The notes below the pieces were generated by a model, which ran no database searches, was not told the origin of the DNA, and was given only the letters and a program-made list of their open reading frames with translations. This document shows, piece after piece, positions 15,193 to 25,317 of a DNA stretch of 37,984 nt; positions within the stretch are counted from its first letter, which is position 1, and every line of letters starts with the position of its first letter. Source of the DNA: Streptomyces zinciresistens K42 (GTDB lineage Bacteria > Actinomycetota > Actinomycetes > Streptomycetales > Streptomycetaceae); assembly GCF_000225525.1 (NCBI RefSeq), contig NZ_AGBF01000055.1:1-37984 (forward strand). The letters are read 5' to 3'. The position numbers were made by a program, and so were the translations under genes.

Positions 15193-15770
15193 ATGGCCTT
15201 ACCGACGTCCAGCGTCATCACCCTGCACATCAACGGCGAGAAGCACACGCTGCCCGTCGACCACCGCACCACCCTGCTCGACGCCCTGCGCGAGCGCCTC
15301 GACCTGACCGGCACCAAGAAGGGCTGCGACCAGGGGCAGTGCGGTGCCTGCACCGTGCTGGCCGACGGCCGCAGGACGGTCGCCTGCCTGCAACTCGCCG
15401 TCGCGGCCGAAGGACGCGAGATCACCACCATCGAGGGCGTCGCGGACGGCGGCCGACTCCACCCGGTGCAGCAGGCGTTCCTCGATCTCGACGGCTACCA
15501 GTGCGGCTACTGCACGCCCGGACAGATCTGCTCGGCCATCGGCATGCTCGCCGAGCACGCCGCCGGATGGCCGAGCGCCGCATCCGGCGACGTACGCCCC
15601 GCCGCCGCTGCCGCACCCCTGACCGCCGAGGAGATCAGGGAGCGCATGAGCGGCAACCTGTGCCGCTGCAGCGCCTACACGTCCATCGTCGAGGCCGTCG
15701 CACGGGCCGCCGGGGCAGACGCCGCCACGGCCGCCGCGGTCGTGCCCGCGCAGTCCGGGGAGGCCGTCGC

Positions 15771-15774
<4 letters not shown>
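15193..15774 (+). CDS. paoA: Aldehyde oxidoreductase 2Fe-2S subunit (PaoA-like)
   Basis: A 193-residue small subunit of a xanthine-oxidase-family molybdoenzyme. The N-terminal plant-type 2Fe-2S site has Cys45, Cys50, Cys53 and Cys65 (KKGCDQGQCGACTVL and AC), and the second cluster has Cys104, Cys107, Cys157 and Cys159 (YQCGYCTPGQIC, NLCRC). It passes electrons from the molybdenum cofactor in PaoC to the flavin in PaoB. Unlike the periplasmic E. coli PaoA there is no Tat signal, so the enzyme should be cytoplasmic. The start is ATG 15193 with AAGGAAG 6 nt upstream. The third codon is TTA (15199-15201), the rare bldA codon. It is the first gene of a four-gene translationally coupled operon. Confidence 0.92.
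15199..15201 (+). other. TTA leucine codon (bldA-type) at codon 3 of paoA
   Basis: ATG GCC TTA reads Met-Ala-Leu. In Streptomyces TTA is read only by the bldA tRNA and is largely confined to developmentally controlled or accessory genes. I noticed no other in-frame TTA in the genes of this window. No ATG or GTG start downstream would bypass it while keeping the 2Fe-2S domain complete. Confidence 0.9.
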
Positions 15775-16759
<985 letters not shown>

Positions 16760-16763
<4 letters not shown>

Positions 16764-18880
16764 CCACCGCACAGCGCACCGCCGTCCGCGCGGTCGGCAC
16801 CGGCCACGTCCGGGTCGAGGGCCGGGACAAGGTCACCGGTGCCGCCCGCTACGCCGGCGACGTCCCCTTCGCCGAACTCGGCTACGGCTGGCTGGTGCTG
16901 TCCACCGTGGCGCGCGGCCGCATCCGCGACATCGCGAGCGGCCCCGTCCTGGAGATGCCCGGCGTCCTCGCCGTCCTCGACCACCGCAGCGCGCCCCGCC
17001 TGGAGACCGACTACGTCGGCCTGTTGGGCATCAGGCCCGACCCCACCTGCGCCGTCTTCCAGCACGACACCGTGCCCCACCTCGGCTGGCCCGTCGCCCT
17101 GGTCGTCGCGCAGACGCCCGAACAGGCCCGGGAGGCCGCCGAGTCCCTGGCCGTGGAGTACGAAACGCTGCCGCACGACATCGCGTTCGACGGGGACCGC
17201 CCCGACGCCCGCCCGGCGGACGGCATCATGCCCGCGGTCACCGACAAGGGCGACCTGGCGGCCGAACTCGCCGCGTCGGCCCACGTCGTGGACGAGGAGT
17301 ACACGACTCCGGAGGAGCACCACCACCCCATGGAGCCGCACGCGGCGACGGCCCGCTGGGAGGACGGCCGCCTGGAGGTCGTCGACTCCAACCAGGGCGC
17401 CGCCTGGGTGGTCGGTGAACTGGCGAACCTGTTCCGGCTGGACCCCGGCTCCGTGCGGGTCCGCTCGGAGCACGTCGGCGGCGGCTTCGGCAGCAAGGGC
17501 GTACGCGCCCACCAGGTCGCCGCCGTGATGGCCGCGACCGTCCTGCGGCGGCCCGTGCGCGTGGCCCTGACCCGGCCGCAGATGTTCGCCCTCGCCGGCC
17601 ACCGCAGCCCGACCGTCCAGCGCGTCCGGCTCGGCGCGGACGCCGACGGGCGGCTGCGCGCCCTGGACCACCGCTCGGTGAGCCGCACCGGCACCCACTA
17701 CGAGTTCGTCGAACCGGGCGCCGGCGTCGCGCGCGTGATGTACGACGCCGACGCCCACCACACGGAGAACCGCGTCGTACGGCTCGACGTGCCCAGCCCC
17801 ACCTTCATGCGCGCGCCGGGCGAGGCACCGGGGGCCTTCGCCCTGGAGTCCGCCCTCGACGAACTCGCCGAGAAGTGCGGGATCGACCCGATCGACCTGC
17901 GGCTGCGCAACGAACCGGCCACCGGCCCGGTCTCCGGCCTGCCCTTCGCGCCCCGCAATCTGCGCGCCTGCTTCGAGGAGGGCGCCCGCCGTTTCGGCTG
18001 GGCACGGCGCGACCCGCGGCCCGGGGTGCGGCGCGAGGGCCGCTGGCTGCTGGGCACCGGCACCGCCGCCGCGTCCTTCCCGGCGGGAGCCGCCCCCTCC
18101 ACGGCCGCCGTCACCGCCGAGGCCGACGGCCGCTTCACCGTGCGGACGGCGGCGGCCGACATCGGCACCGGCGCGCGGACCGCGCTCACCCTGGTCGCCG
18201 CCGACGCCCTCGGCGTCGCACCCGAGCGCGTCACCGTACGGATCGGGGACAGCGCGTTCGGCTTCGCGATGATCGCGGGCGGCTCCATGGGCACCCGCTC
18301 GTGGTCGATGGCCGTCATGGCCGCCGCGGGCGAACTGCGCGAGCGGCTCGCCCCCGGCATGGACATCCCCGCCGAGGGCATCACCGTCCGCTCGGACACC
18401 ACCGCCCGCCTCGCGGCCCTCACCGCGGTGGAACGGCACTCCTACGGCGCCCAGTTCGCCGAGGTCGCCGTGGACCCGGCCACCGGTGAGGTGCGCGTGC
18501 GCCGCATGCTCGGCATCTTCGCGGCCGGCCGCATCGTCAACCCGCTGACCGCCCGCGGCCAGTTCACCGGCGGCATGATCTGGGGCATCTCCATGGCCCT
18601 GCACGAAGAGGCCCTACGGGACCCCGCGTTCGGCGGCCCGGTCGGCGCCGACCTCGCCGGGTACCACGTGGCCACGCACGCCGACGTGCCGCGCGTCGAG
18701 GCCGACTGGGTGGACGACACCGACCCCGACGACCCGGTCGGCATCAAGGGCATCGGCGAGGTGGGCATCGTGGGCGCGGCCGCGGCGATCGCCAACGCGG
18801 TCTGGCACGCCACCGGCGTACGCCACCGCAGCCTGCCCATCCGCCCCGACCGCGTGCTCACGGCGGGCAGCGATGCTTGA
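16760..18880 (+). CDS. paoC: Aldehyde oxidoreductase molybdenum-binding subunit (PaoC-like)
   Basis: A 706-residue catalytic subunit binding the molybdopterin cofactor; it oxidises aldehydes to acids in the PaoABC family. Landmarks: RVEGRDKVTGAARYAGD at the start, HHHPMEPHAATARW, the EHVGGGFGSKG loop, TFMRAPGEAPGAFALESALDE with the active-site Arg, IAGGSMGTRSWSM, and the terminal GIKGIGEVGIVGAAAAIANA carrying catalytic Glu about 667. At about 700 residues it is the normal size for the PaoC branch. ATGA overlaps the paoB stop. The actual aldehyde is not predictable; aromatic aldehydes are typical for the family. Confidence 0.92.
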
Positions 18881-20054
18881 CCTGCTCCCGGAGCTGAGGG
18901 ACTGGCTGGACGACGGCCGCGACCTCGCCGTCGCGACCGTCGTGTCCGTCGGCGGCAGCGCGCCCAGGGGCCCCGGCGCGGCCCTCGCAGTGGACCGGTC
19001 GGGCGCCGTCGTCGGCTCGGTGTCGGGCGGCTGCGTCGAGGGCGCGGTCTACGACCTGTGCGCCCAGGCGCTGGAGAGCGGCGACAGCGCCCTGGAGCGC
19101 TTCGGCCACAGCGACGAGGACGCCTTCGCCACCGGGCTGACCTGCGGCGGAGTCCTCGACGTGCTGGTCACCCCGGTGCGCGCGGACAGCCCCGTCAGGG
19201 CGCTGATGCGGACCGCCCTCGACGCCGTCGACCGGGGGGAGCCGGTGGCGCTCGCCCGGGTCGTCGACGGGCCGCCCGGCCGGCTCGGCGCCACCCTCCT
19301 GGTCCACGGCGACGGCTCCACGGCCGGCGGTCTCGGTGTCCACGACGATCTCGACCGCACGGCCGCGGCGCGGGCCGGCGCGGCACTGGACGCGGGACGC
19401 ACCGGCACGGTCGAGCTGTCACCGGACGGCTCGCACTGCCCCGGCGGGCTGACCCTGCTCGTGGAGGCCGGCGCCCCGCCGCCGCGGATGATCGTGTTCG
19501 GCGCGGTCGACTTCGCCGCGGCCCTCGTGCGGGCGGGCAAGTTCCTGGGCTACCACGTCACGGTGTGCGACGCCCGCCCCGTGTTCACCACCCGCGCCCG
19601 CTTCCCCGACGCCGACGAGGTCGTCGTGGACTGGCCGCACCGCTATCTGCGCGGCACGCGCACCGACCCGCGGACCGTGCTGTGCGTCCTCACCCACGAC
19701 GCCAGGTTCGACGTACCGCTGCTGGAGGTCGCCCTGCGGCTGCCGGTCGCCTTCGTGGGCGCGATGGGCTCGCGGCGCACCCACACGGACCGGGAGCGCC
19801 GGCTGCGCGACGCGGGCCTGGACACGGAGGAACTCGCCCGCCTGAGGTCCCCCATCGGCCTCGACCTCGGGGGCCGCACGCCCGAGGAGACCGCCCTGTC
19901 GATCGCGGCGGAGATCGTGGCGGCCCGCCGCGGTGGCACCGGCCGCCCCCTCACCGGCACCCGCACCCCGATCCACACCCCCGCCCCGCCCCGCCCGGCG
20001 CACTCCACCGGACGCCCCCGACTGCCGGAGGGGGTGGCGCGGACCGCGTCCTGA
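18873..20054 (+). CDS. paoD: XdhC/PaoD-type molybdenum cofactor maturation protein
   Basis: A 393-residue XdhC-family protein that would bind the molybdenum cofactor, help its sulfuration and insert it into PaoC. The N-terminal XdhC/CoxI domain has ATVVSVGGSAPRGPGAALAV, SVSGGCVEGAVY and TCGGVLDVLV. The C-terminal Rossmann domain has RMIVFGAVDFAAALVRAGKF, VTVCDARPVFT and VAFVGAMGSRRTHTDR, then GLDLGGRTPEETALSIAAEI. The last 45 residues are a Pro/Thr-rich tail without family similarity. ATG 18873 lies inside the end of paoC (8-bp overlap), again coupling translation. It converges with the GH1 gene after 37 bp. Confidence 0.9.
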   Translation: MLDLLPELRDWLDDGRDLAVATVVSVGGSAPRGPGAALAVDRSGAVVGSVSGGCVEGAVYDLCAQALESGDSALERFGHSDEDAFATGLTCGGVLDVLVTPVRADSPVRALMRTALDAVDRGEPVALARVVDGPPGRLGATLLVHGDGSTAGGLGVHDDLDRTAAARAGAALDAGRTGTVELSPDGSHCPGGLTLLVEAGAPPPRMIVFGAVDFAAALVRAGKFLGYHVTVCDARPVFTTRARFPDADEVVVDWPHRYLRGTRTDPRTVLCVLTHDARFDVPLLEVALRLPVAFVGAMGSRRTHTDRERRLRDAGLDTEELARLRSPIGLDLGGRTPEETALSIAAEIVAARRGGTGRPLTGTRTPIHTPAPPRPAHSTGRPRLPEGVARTAS

Positions 20055-20091
20055 ACCGCGGTCCCGTGTGCCGGTGACGTCCCGGACCCCG

Positions 20092-21528
20092 TCAGGCGGG
20101 CAGGACGCCGCTGCGGGCCACCTCCGCGTACCAGCGGGCACTCGCCTTCGGGGTGCGGGTGCCCGTCGGGTAGTCGACGTAGACCGTTCCGAAGCGCTTG
20201 CTGTAGCCGTGCGCCCACTCGAAGTTGTCGAGCAGCGACCACAGGAAGTAGCCGCGCACGTCGGCGCCGTCGGCGATCGCCCGGTGGACCGCGGCGAGGT
20301 GGCCGCGCAGGTAGGCGATGCGCCCCGGGTCCTCCACCCGGCCGTCGGGACCGGCGTAGTCGTCGAACGCCGCGCCGTTCTCCGTGACGACCAGCGGCAG
20401 GCGGGGGAAGTCGTCCGCGAGCCGGCGCAGCAGGTCGTACAGGCCCGTCGGATCGACGGCCCAGCCCATCGCCGTGGTGTCGCCCGGCGGCTGGTGGAAG
20501 GCGACCCTCTCCGCCGCGGGCCACGGACTGTGCGCGCTGTCGCCGTGGCCGTCGGAGGTGTGGCTGCCCGCGCCGCCCGCCTCGGAGACGAGGGTGGGCG
20601 TGTAGTAGTTGACGCCGAGGAAGTCCAGCGGCTGGTGGATCCGCCGCAGATCGCCGTCGCGCACGAACGCCCAGTCGGTCAGGCCGGCGGTGTCCTTCAG
20701 CAGGTCCTCCGGGTACTCGCCCCGCAGCATCGGGCCGGTGAACACCCGGTTGGCCAGCGCGTCGATCCGGCGGACCGCGTCGGCGTCCCCCGGGGCGCCG
20801 GTCAGGGCCCGCACCTGGTGGATGTTGAGGGTGACCGAGCACTGCCCTGCCGAGGGCAGCCGGTCGCGCAGCGCCTCGACGGCCATGCCGTGCGCCAGGT
20901 TGAGATGGTGCGCGGCGCGCAGGGCCGCGACCGGATCGGTCCGGCCGGGGGCGTGGACCCCGGAGCCGTACCCCAGAAAAGCGCTGCACCAGGGCTCGTT
21001 GAGGGTCGTCCAGGTCGTCACGCGGTCGCCGAGCGCGTCGGCCGCCAGGGCCGCGTACTCGGCGAACCGCTCGGCCGTGACCCGCTCGGGCCACCCCCCG
21101 GCGTCCTCCGACTCCTGCGGCAGGTCCCAGTGGTAGAGCGTGGCGACCGGCCTGATGCCCTTCGCCAGGAGGTCGTCGACCAGACGCCGGTAGAAGTCGA
21201 GGCCCTTCTGCACCGCGGGCCCGCGCCCGGTGGGCTGGATGCGCGGCCAGGCGAGGGAGAACCGGTACGCGCCCAGGCCGAGTTCGGCCATCAGGGCGAC
21301 GTCCTCGCGCCAGCGGTGGTAGTGGTCGGTGGCGACGTCGCCGGTGTCGCCGTTGCGGACCCGCCCCGGCGTCCTCGCGTAGGTGTCCCAGATCGACGGG
21401 GTGCGGCCGTCCTCGGCCGCCGCCCCCTCGATCTGGTACGAGGCGGTCGCGGAACCCCAGAGGAAGCCCTCGGGGAAGGTGCGGGCGCCGTCCTGGCCGG
21501 GCTCGCCCTGCTGTGCAGCGATGACCAC
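20092..21528 (-). CDS. GH1 beta-glucosidase
   Basis: A 478-residue cytosolic glycoside hydrolase family 1 enzyme; no signal peptide. The signature FPEGFLWGSATASYQIEGAA is at 18-37, the acid/base Glu178 is in TTLNEPW, the nucleophile Glu383 is in VVTENGAAF, and the sugar-binding FLWSLLDNFEWAHGY is near 430. It would split imported cello-, laminari- or gentio-oligosaccharides to glucose. GTG 21528 is chosen for AAAGGA at 6 nt and correct distance to the first motif. It is the last gene of the ABC operon, 98 nt after the permease with a hairpin between. It belongs to the same LacI regulon by position. Confidence 0.93.
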   Translation of the reverse strand: MVIAAQQGEPGQDGARTFPEGFLWGSATASYQIEGAAAEDGRTPSIWDTYARTPGRVRNGDTGDVATDHYHRWREDVALMAELGLGAYRFSLAWPRIQPTGRGPAVQKGLDFYRRLVDDLLAKGIRPVATLYHWDLPQESEDAGGWPERVTAERFAEYAALAADALGDRVTTWTTLNEPWCSAFLGYGSGVHAPGRTDPVAALRAAHHLNLAHGMAVEALRDRLPSAGQCSVTLNIHQVRALTGAPGDADAVRRIDALANRVFTGPMLRGEYPEDLLKDTAGLTDWAFVRDGDLRRIHQPLDFLGVNYYTPTLVSEAGGAGSHTSDGHGDSAHSPWPAAERVAFHQPPGDTTAMGWAVDPTGLYDLLRRLADDFPRLPLVVTENGAAFDDYAGPDGRVEDPGRIAYLRGHLAAVHRAIADGADVRGYFLWSLLDNFEWAHGYSKRFGTVYVDYPTGTRTPKASARWYAEVARSGVLPA

Positions 21529-21591
21529 GTGAGTCCTTTCGGAAGTCGAGCCGATCGCGGGTCGCGCGAAGGGCTGACACGGATGGTGCGG

Positions 21592-21615
21592 GGCCCGGCG
21601 GTCCTCGGCCGGGCC
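21592..21615 (-). other. Intercistronic hairpin before the beta-glucosidase
   Basis: GGCCCGGC / GCCGGGCC, 8-bp perfect arms with an 8-nt loop, start 12 bp after the permease stop. It is probably a processing, stability or partial-termination element inside the operon. Confidence 0.5.
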
Positions 21616-21626
21616 GGTGTACGGGC

Positions 21627-22550
21627 TCAGCCCTTGACGGCGCCGGCCATGATGCCGCTGACGATCTGCCGTCCGAAGACGACGAACATCGCCAGCAGGG
21701 GGAGTGTGCCGAGCAGCGCGCCCGCCATGATCAGCGACTGGTCGCGGACGTACCCGGCACTGAGCTGGGTGAGGGCGACGGGCACGGTCGGATTGGTCAT
21801 GTCGAGGACCACGAACGGCCAGAAGAAGTCGTTCCACGCGTGCACGAACGTGATCATGAACAGCACCGCCATCGCGGGCCGCGCCACGGGGAGGACGACG
21901 CTCCAGAAGATGCGCAGCGAGTGCGCCCCGTCCACGCGCGCGGCCTCGACGAGCTCGTCCGGCAGCGCCTCCGAGAGGTACTGCCGCATGAAGAACACCC
22001 CGACCGCGCTGACCAGCGTGGGGAAGATGACGGCGGGCAGCTCCTGCGTCAGCCCGAGGTCGGACATCATGATGAACAGCGGTACGACGCCGAGTTGGGG
22101 CGGCACCATCATGGTGCCGATCACCAGCATGAGCAGGGCGTTGCGCCCCCGGAACCGCAGTTTGGCGAACGCGAAGCCCGCGAGGGTCGCGAACAGCACC
22201 GTGGACAGGGCGATCACCCCCGCCACGATCAGGCTGTTGAGCATGGCCTTGCCCATGGCCGCCTCGTCCCACGCGCGGGCGAGGTTGCGGAACAGGTTGG
22301 GGCCGGGCAGGAACGGCGGCGGGGTCTGGCTGACCCGGGTGTTGTCGGTGGACGCCGCCACCATCGTCCAGTAGAGCGGGAAGACGGACACGATCGCCAT
22401 GACGGCGAGCAGGACGTAGGCGAGCGGACCCGCGTGGTGCTGGCGGCCCGCACCCGGGCGCAGGAGCCGCCGGCCGCGGCGTCGTCGGGGGATCCCGGCG
22501 TCCGCCCGGACCGGGAGGTCGGCGCGGACCGGAAGACTGTTGACGGTCAT
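21627..22550 (-). CDS. Sugar ABC transporter permease (MalG/CebG type)
   Basis: A 307-residue inner-membrane permease of the carbohydrate uptake type-1 family. After a basic N-terminus come six hydrophobic spans: the first is VLLAVMAIVSVFPLYWTMVA, then LIVAGVIALSTVLFATLAG, ALLMLVIGTMMVPPQLGVVP, VIFPTLVSAVGVFFM, FMITFVHAWNDFFWPFVVL and a last at LIMAGALLGTLPLLAMFVVF. The EAA loop contacting the ATPase is ELVEAARVDGAHSLRIFWSV-VLP, intact. ATG 22550 lies 12 bp after the preceding permease stop. It partners the permease at 22563; no ATPase gene is present in the operon, so an MsiK-type shared ATPase is expected. Confidence 0.92.
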   Translation of the reverse strand: MTVNSLPVRADLPVRADAGIPRRRRGRRLLRPGAGRQHHAGPLAYVLLAVMAIVSVFPLYWTMVAASTDNTRVSQTPPPFLPGPNLFRNLARAWDEAAMGKAMLNSLIVAGVIALSTVLFATLAGFAFAKLRFRGRNALLMLVIGTMMVPPQLGVVPLFIMMSDLGLTQELPAVIFPTLVSAVGVFFMRQYLSEALPDELVEAARVDGAHSLRIFWSVVLPVARPAMAVLFMITFVHAWNDFFWPFVVLDMTNPTVPVALTQLSAGYVRDQSLIMAGALLGTLPLLAMFVVFGRQIVSGIMAGAVKG

Positions 22551-22562
22551 GGGGGCTCCGGA

Positions 22563-23555
22563 TCAGGACGTTCGGGGACGCAGACGGCGGAGCAGGCGCT
22601 GCGCCGCGAAGACGACGACGAGCAGCAGGAACATCGCCCAGGCGACGGTCGCCGCACGGCCCATCTGGTAGTTCTTCCAGCCCTCCTCGTACAGCAGCAG
22701 TCCGAGCGTCTGGTACTGGTTGTCCGCGCCGCCGGTGACGCCGTTGGGGCCCTGGCCGAAGATCAGCGGCTCGCCGAACAGCTGGGTCGCGCCGATCGTG
22801 GAGAGCACGATGGTGAACACGATCGTGGAGCGGATCCCGGGCACGGTGACCTGGGTGAACTGCTTCCAGCGCGAGGCCCCGTCCAGGGAGGCCGCCTCGT
22901 AGCGCTCGGCCGGGATCGCCTGCATGGCGGCCAGGTACAGCAGCGCGTTGTAGCCGGTCCAGCGCCAGATCACGATGGTCGAGATCGCCGTCTGGGCGCT
23001 CCACCTGCCCGCCTCCCAGTCCAGCGGGCCGACGCCGACCGCGCCCAGCATCCAGTTGATCATGCCGAAGTCGCGTTCGTAGAGCATCGTGAAGACCAGG
23101 GCGGCCGCGCCCACGGAGGTGGCGTACGGGACCAGGGACGCCACGCGGAAGAACAGCGAGGCGCGCATCCGGTAGTTGAGCAGATGCGCCAGTCCGAGCG
23201 CCATCAGCAGTTGAGGCACCGTGGAGATGACGCCGATGGTGAACGTGTTCTGCAGCGCGTTCCAGAACCGCGAGTCGTTCACGAGGGCCACGTAGTTGTC
23301 CCACGCGACCCACTCCATGACGTCGAGGGTGGCGAGCTCCACCCTGTTCAGGGAGATCCACGCCGTGTAGACGAGGGGGTAGAAGCTGAACGCCGCGAAG
23401 ACGACGAAGAACGGCGCGACGAACGCGTACGGCGCGCCCTTGAGGTCGAGCCGGTGCAGCAGCGCACCGCGCCGGCGCACCGGGCCGCCGCCCGTCGCGG
23501 GGGACGGGCCCGCCCGCTCCTCGCCGGCCAAGGCGTTCGTGGTGGAGGTGACCAC
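22563..23555 (-). CDS. Sugar ABC transporter permease (MalF/CebF type)
   Basis: A 330-residue permease with six predicted membrane spans, the first at APYAFVAPFFVVFAAFSFYP, followed by the characteristic VYTAWISLN. The EAA motif is AASLDGASRWKQFTQVTVPG. It forms the membrane channel with the downstream MalG-type partner. GTG 23555 is chosen for AGGAAGG just upstream; the frame extends 15 codons further but without a ribosome-binding site. It is separated from the binding-protein gene by a large nested hairpin. Confidence 0.9.
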   Translation of the reverse strand: MVTSTTNALAGEERAGPSPATGGGPVRRRGALLHRLDLKGAPYAFVAPFFVVFAAFSFYPLVYTAWISLNRVELATLDVMEWVAWDNYVALVNDSRFWNALQNTFTIGVISTVPQLLMALGLAHLLNYRMRASLFFRVASLVPYATSVGAAALVFTMLYERDFGMINWMLGAVGVGPLDWEAGRWSAQTAISTIVIWRWTGYNALLYLAAMQAIPAERYEAASLDGASRWKQFTQVTVPGIRSTIVFTIVLSTIGATQLFGEPLIFGQGPNGVTGGADNQYQTLGLLLYEEGWKNYQMGRAATVAWAMFLLLVVVFAAQRLLRRLRPRTS

Positions 23556-23640
23556 CGGATTTCCTTCCTGACAGCGGATGGTGAGCCGGGCCCCGGGCAC
23601 GCCCGCGCTCGGCGGACGCGCCCGGGACGGGGGCCGGCCA

Positions 23641-23701
23641 GTGCCGCGGAGGGCGGGGTTCGCCCGTCGGGGGACGGGGCGAACGTGGCCCGCCGCGGCA
23701 C
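23641..23701 (-). other. Large nested hairpin between binding-protein and permease genes
   Basis: Outer arms GTGCCGCGGAGGGC (23641-23654) and GCCCGCCGCGGCAC (23688-23701) pair with one mismatch; inside, GTTCGCCCGTC (23658-23668) pairs with GACGGGGCGAAC (23673-23684) with one bulge. It begins 5 bp after the binding-protein stop. Elements here commonly keep binding-protein mRNA in excess over permease mRNA. Confidence 0.75.
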
Positions 23702-23705
23702 CAGG

Positions 23706-25016
23706 TCAGCCGACCGCCTTCTCGATGCGCTTCGAGGTGGTCTGCCACGCCTTGTCCCGCGCGGTGCCCTGCTCGACCAGCGTCAGGCCCTGGGAGAAGG
23801 TGTCCTTGATCGTGCCGTCCTTGCGGCCGAGGACCTGCTTGTCCGGGATCTCCTGCGCGGCCATGCCGAAGATCCGGCCGATCGGCGCGCCACTGAAGTA
23901 CCGGGAGGTGAGGTTCTTGACCTCGTCGGTTCCCAACGCGGCGCGCGAGGAGGGGAAGTTGCCCAGCTTCTTGAAGATGTACGCCTGCTGCTCCGGCGCC
24001 GTCAGCCACGCCACGAGCTTCTTCGCCTCCTCCTTGACCGGGCTCTTCTCCACCACGCCGAGGAAGGAGCCGCCCCAGTTGGCGCCCTTGGGGGCGCTGG
24101 CCACGTCCCACTTCCCGGCGTTCTTCGGGCCCGCCTTCTGGCTGATGTGGCTCAGCATCCACGCCGGGCAGACCGCGGTCGCGAAGGTGCCGTTGGCCAG
24201 GCCCGGGTCCCAGCCCGGCTGGAACTGGCGGAGCCTGGCGCTCAGCCCGCCGTCGGCGGAGTCGGCGGCGAGGTTCCACGCGTCCTTCACGACCGGGTTC
24301 TTCGCGTAGATCAGGCCGCCGTTCTCGTCGTAGTACTGCTGGGGGTAGCCGTAGACCATGGCGTTGAACAGGCCGCTCGCGGAGTCCATGTAGGCGACCT
24401 TGCCGCCCTTGAAGTCCTTCTTGAAGGTGCGCCCGACCTCGACGTACTTCTTCCAGTCGCCCGCCCAGAGCCTGCCCACCGCCTCCCGGTCCGTGGGCAG
24501 CCCCGCCTGCCGGAAGTAGTCCTTGCGGTAGCAGACGGCCATCGGGCCGCTGTCGGTGCCGAGTCCGAGGACCTTGCCGTCCCCGGCGGTGATCTGGGAC
24601 TGCTTCCAGGGCAGGAAGTGGTCGGTGCCCTTCACGCCCGAGAAGTCCGCGAACTTCGCGGCCTGGGTCTCGGTGACCTCCTTGGCCCGGCCGATCTCGA
24701 TGCCCTGGATGTCCTTCAGGCCGTTGCCCGCGGCCAGCCGGGTCTGGAGCGCCGTGTAGTACGTCTGCTCGTCACCGGCTATCTCGGCCTTGATCGTGAC
24801 GCCGGGGTTCTCCTTCTCGTACCGCTCCAGCAGGCCCGACTCCTTGTAGCCCATCACCCCGTACATGCCCATGGTGATGACGACCTCGCCGTCCTTCTTG
24901 CTGCCGCCGGTGACCGAGTCGCCACCGCCGCCGCAACCGGCGACGAGCGCCAGCGCGGCCACGGCCGCGGCTGCCGCCGCCGGCCTCTTCCCGAGCGTCG
25001 TTCCGAGACTGCTCAT
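23706..25016 (-). CDS. Sugar-binding lipoprotein of the ABC importer
   Basis: A 436-residue extracellular solute-binding protein, family 1. The signal peptide ends in the lipobox LVAGC near residue 28, so it is lipid-anchored. The mature part starts EVVITMGMYGVMGYKESGLL and has the family hinge features (YEKENPGVTIKAEIAGDEQT, LGLGTDSGPMAVCYRKDYF, FLGVVEKSPVKEEAKKLVAW). The ATG at 25016 with GGAGGAGA just upstream is clear; the frame continues upstream without signal-like sequence. First gene of the importer operon; ligand is inferred to be a gluco-oligosaccharide from the GH1 gene downstream. Confidence 0.92.
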   Translation of the reverse strand: MSSLGTTLGKRPAAAAAAVAALALVAGCGGGGDSVTGGSKKDGEVVITMGMYGVMGYKESGLLERYEKENPGVTIKAEIAGDEQTYYTALQTRLAAGNGLKDIQGIEIGRAKEVTETQAAKFADFSGVKGTDHFLPWKQSQITAGDGKVLGLGTDSGPMAVCYRKDYFRQAGLPTDREAVGRLWAGDWKKYVEVGRTFKKDFKGGKVAYMDSASGLFNAMVYGYPQQYYDENGGLIYAKNPVVKDAWNLAADSADGGLSARLRQFQPGWDPGLANGTFATAVCPAWMLSHISQKAGPKNAGKWDVASAPKGANWGGSFLGVVEKSPVKEEAKKLVAWLTAPEQQAYIFKKLGNFPSSRAALGTDEVKNLTSRYFSGAPIGRIFGMAAQEIPDKQVLGRKDGTIKDTFSQGLTLVEQGTARDKAWQTTSKRIEKAVG

Positions 25017-25092
25017 GAATCTCCTCCCAACGGCCGGCGCAGACGTGTCGGGCGGACACGAACGCGGTGACCGCAGCGGCTTCGGTGAGTGG

Positions 25093-25106
25093 TGGGAACG
25101 TACCCA
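25093..25106. promoter_or_regulatory. LacI operator, near-perfect copy TGGGAACGTACCCA
   Basis: It differs from the perfect copy by one base. It lies 77 bp upstream of the binding-protein start, on the operon side. Start-to-start distance to the second copy is 22 bp, two helical turns. Confidence 0.8.
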
Positions 25107-25114
25107 CTTGAGGG

Positions 25115-25128
25115 TGGGAACGTTCCCA
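25115..25128. promoter_or_regulatory. LacI operator, perfect copy TGGGAACGTTCCCA
   Basis: A perfect 14-bp palindrome with central CG. On the minus strand a TTGACA (25165-25170) with a weak TGAGTC 17 bp on suggests a promoter whose start lies just upstream of this operator, so binding would block the importer operon. Confidence 0.85.
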
Positions 25129-25317
25129 TCGATGGGGAGCAGACTCACCGCAAGCGGACCCGTCTGTCAATGACTTGAACGCGATCCGCGCCGGGAGCCG
25201 GGTCCGCGTGTGCGTCCTTCGTGGCGGACGCGCCGCGTGGCCGATCTCGGTGTCTGCCAGAATTGGCGCTGGTCATCCACGCGGTGCACGCTGCCGCGGC
25301 TTGAGGGAGGGGAGCGC
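25129..25317. other. Divergent promoter region of importer operon and LacI gene
   Basis: Contains the minus-strand TTGACA at 25165-25170. I see no third operator copy and no gene here. A LacI promoter is not clearly recognisable. Confidence 0.4.

Noticed and set aside
20092..24279. One giant minus-strand frame ending in the GH1 sequence
   Set aside because: Only its last 478 codons are the GH1 enzyme; upstream it crosses two permeases and part of the binding-protein gene out of frame.
21840..25070. A 1076-codon plus-strand open frame across the importer operon
   Set aside because: Covers three recognised genes on the opposite strand and has no domain of its own.
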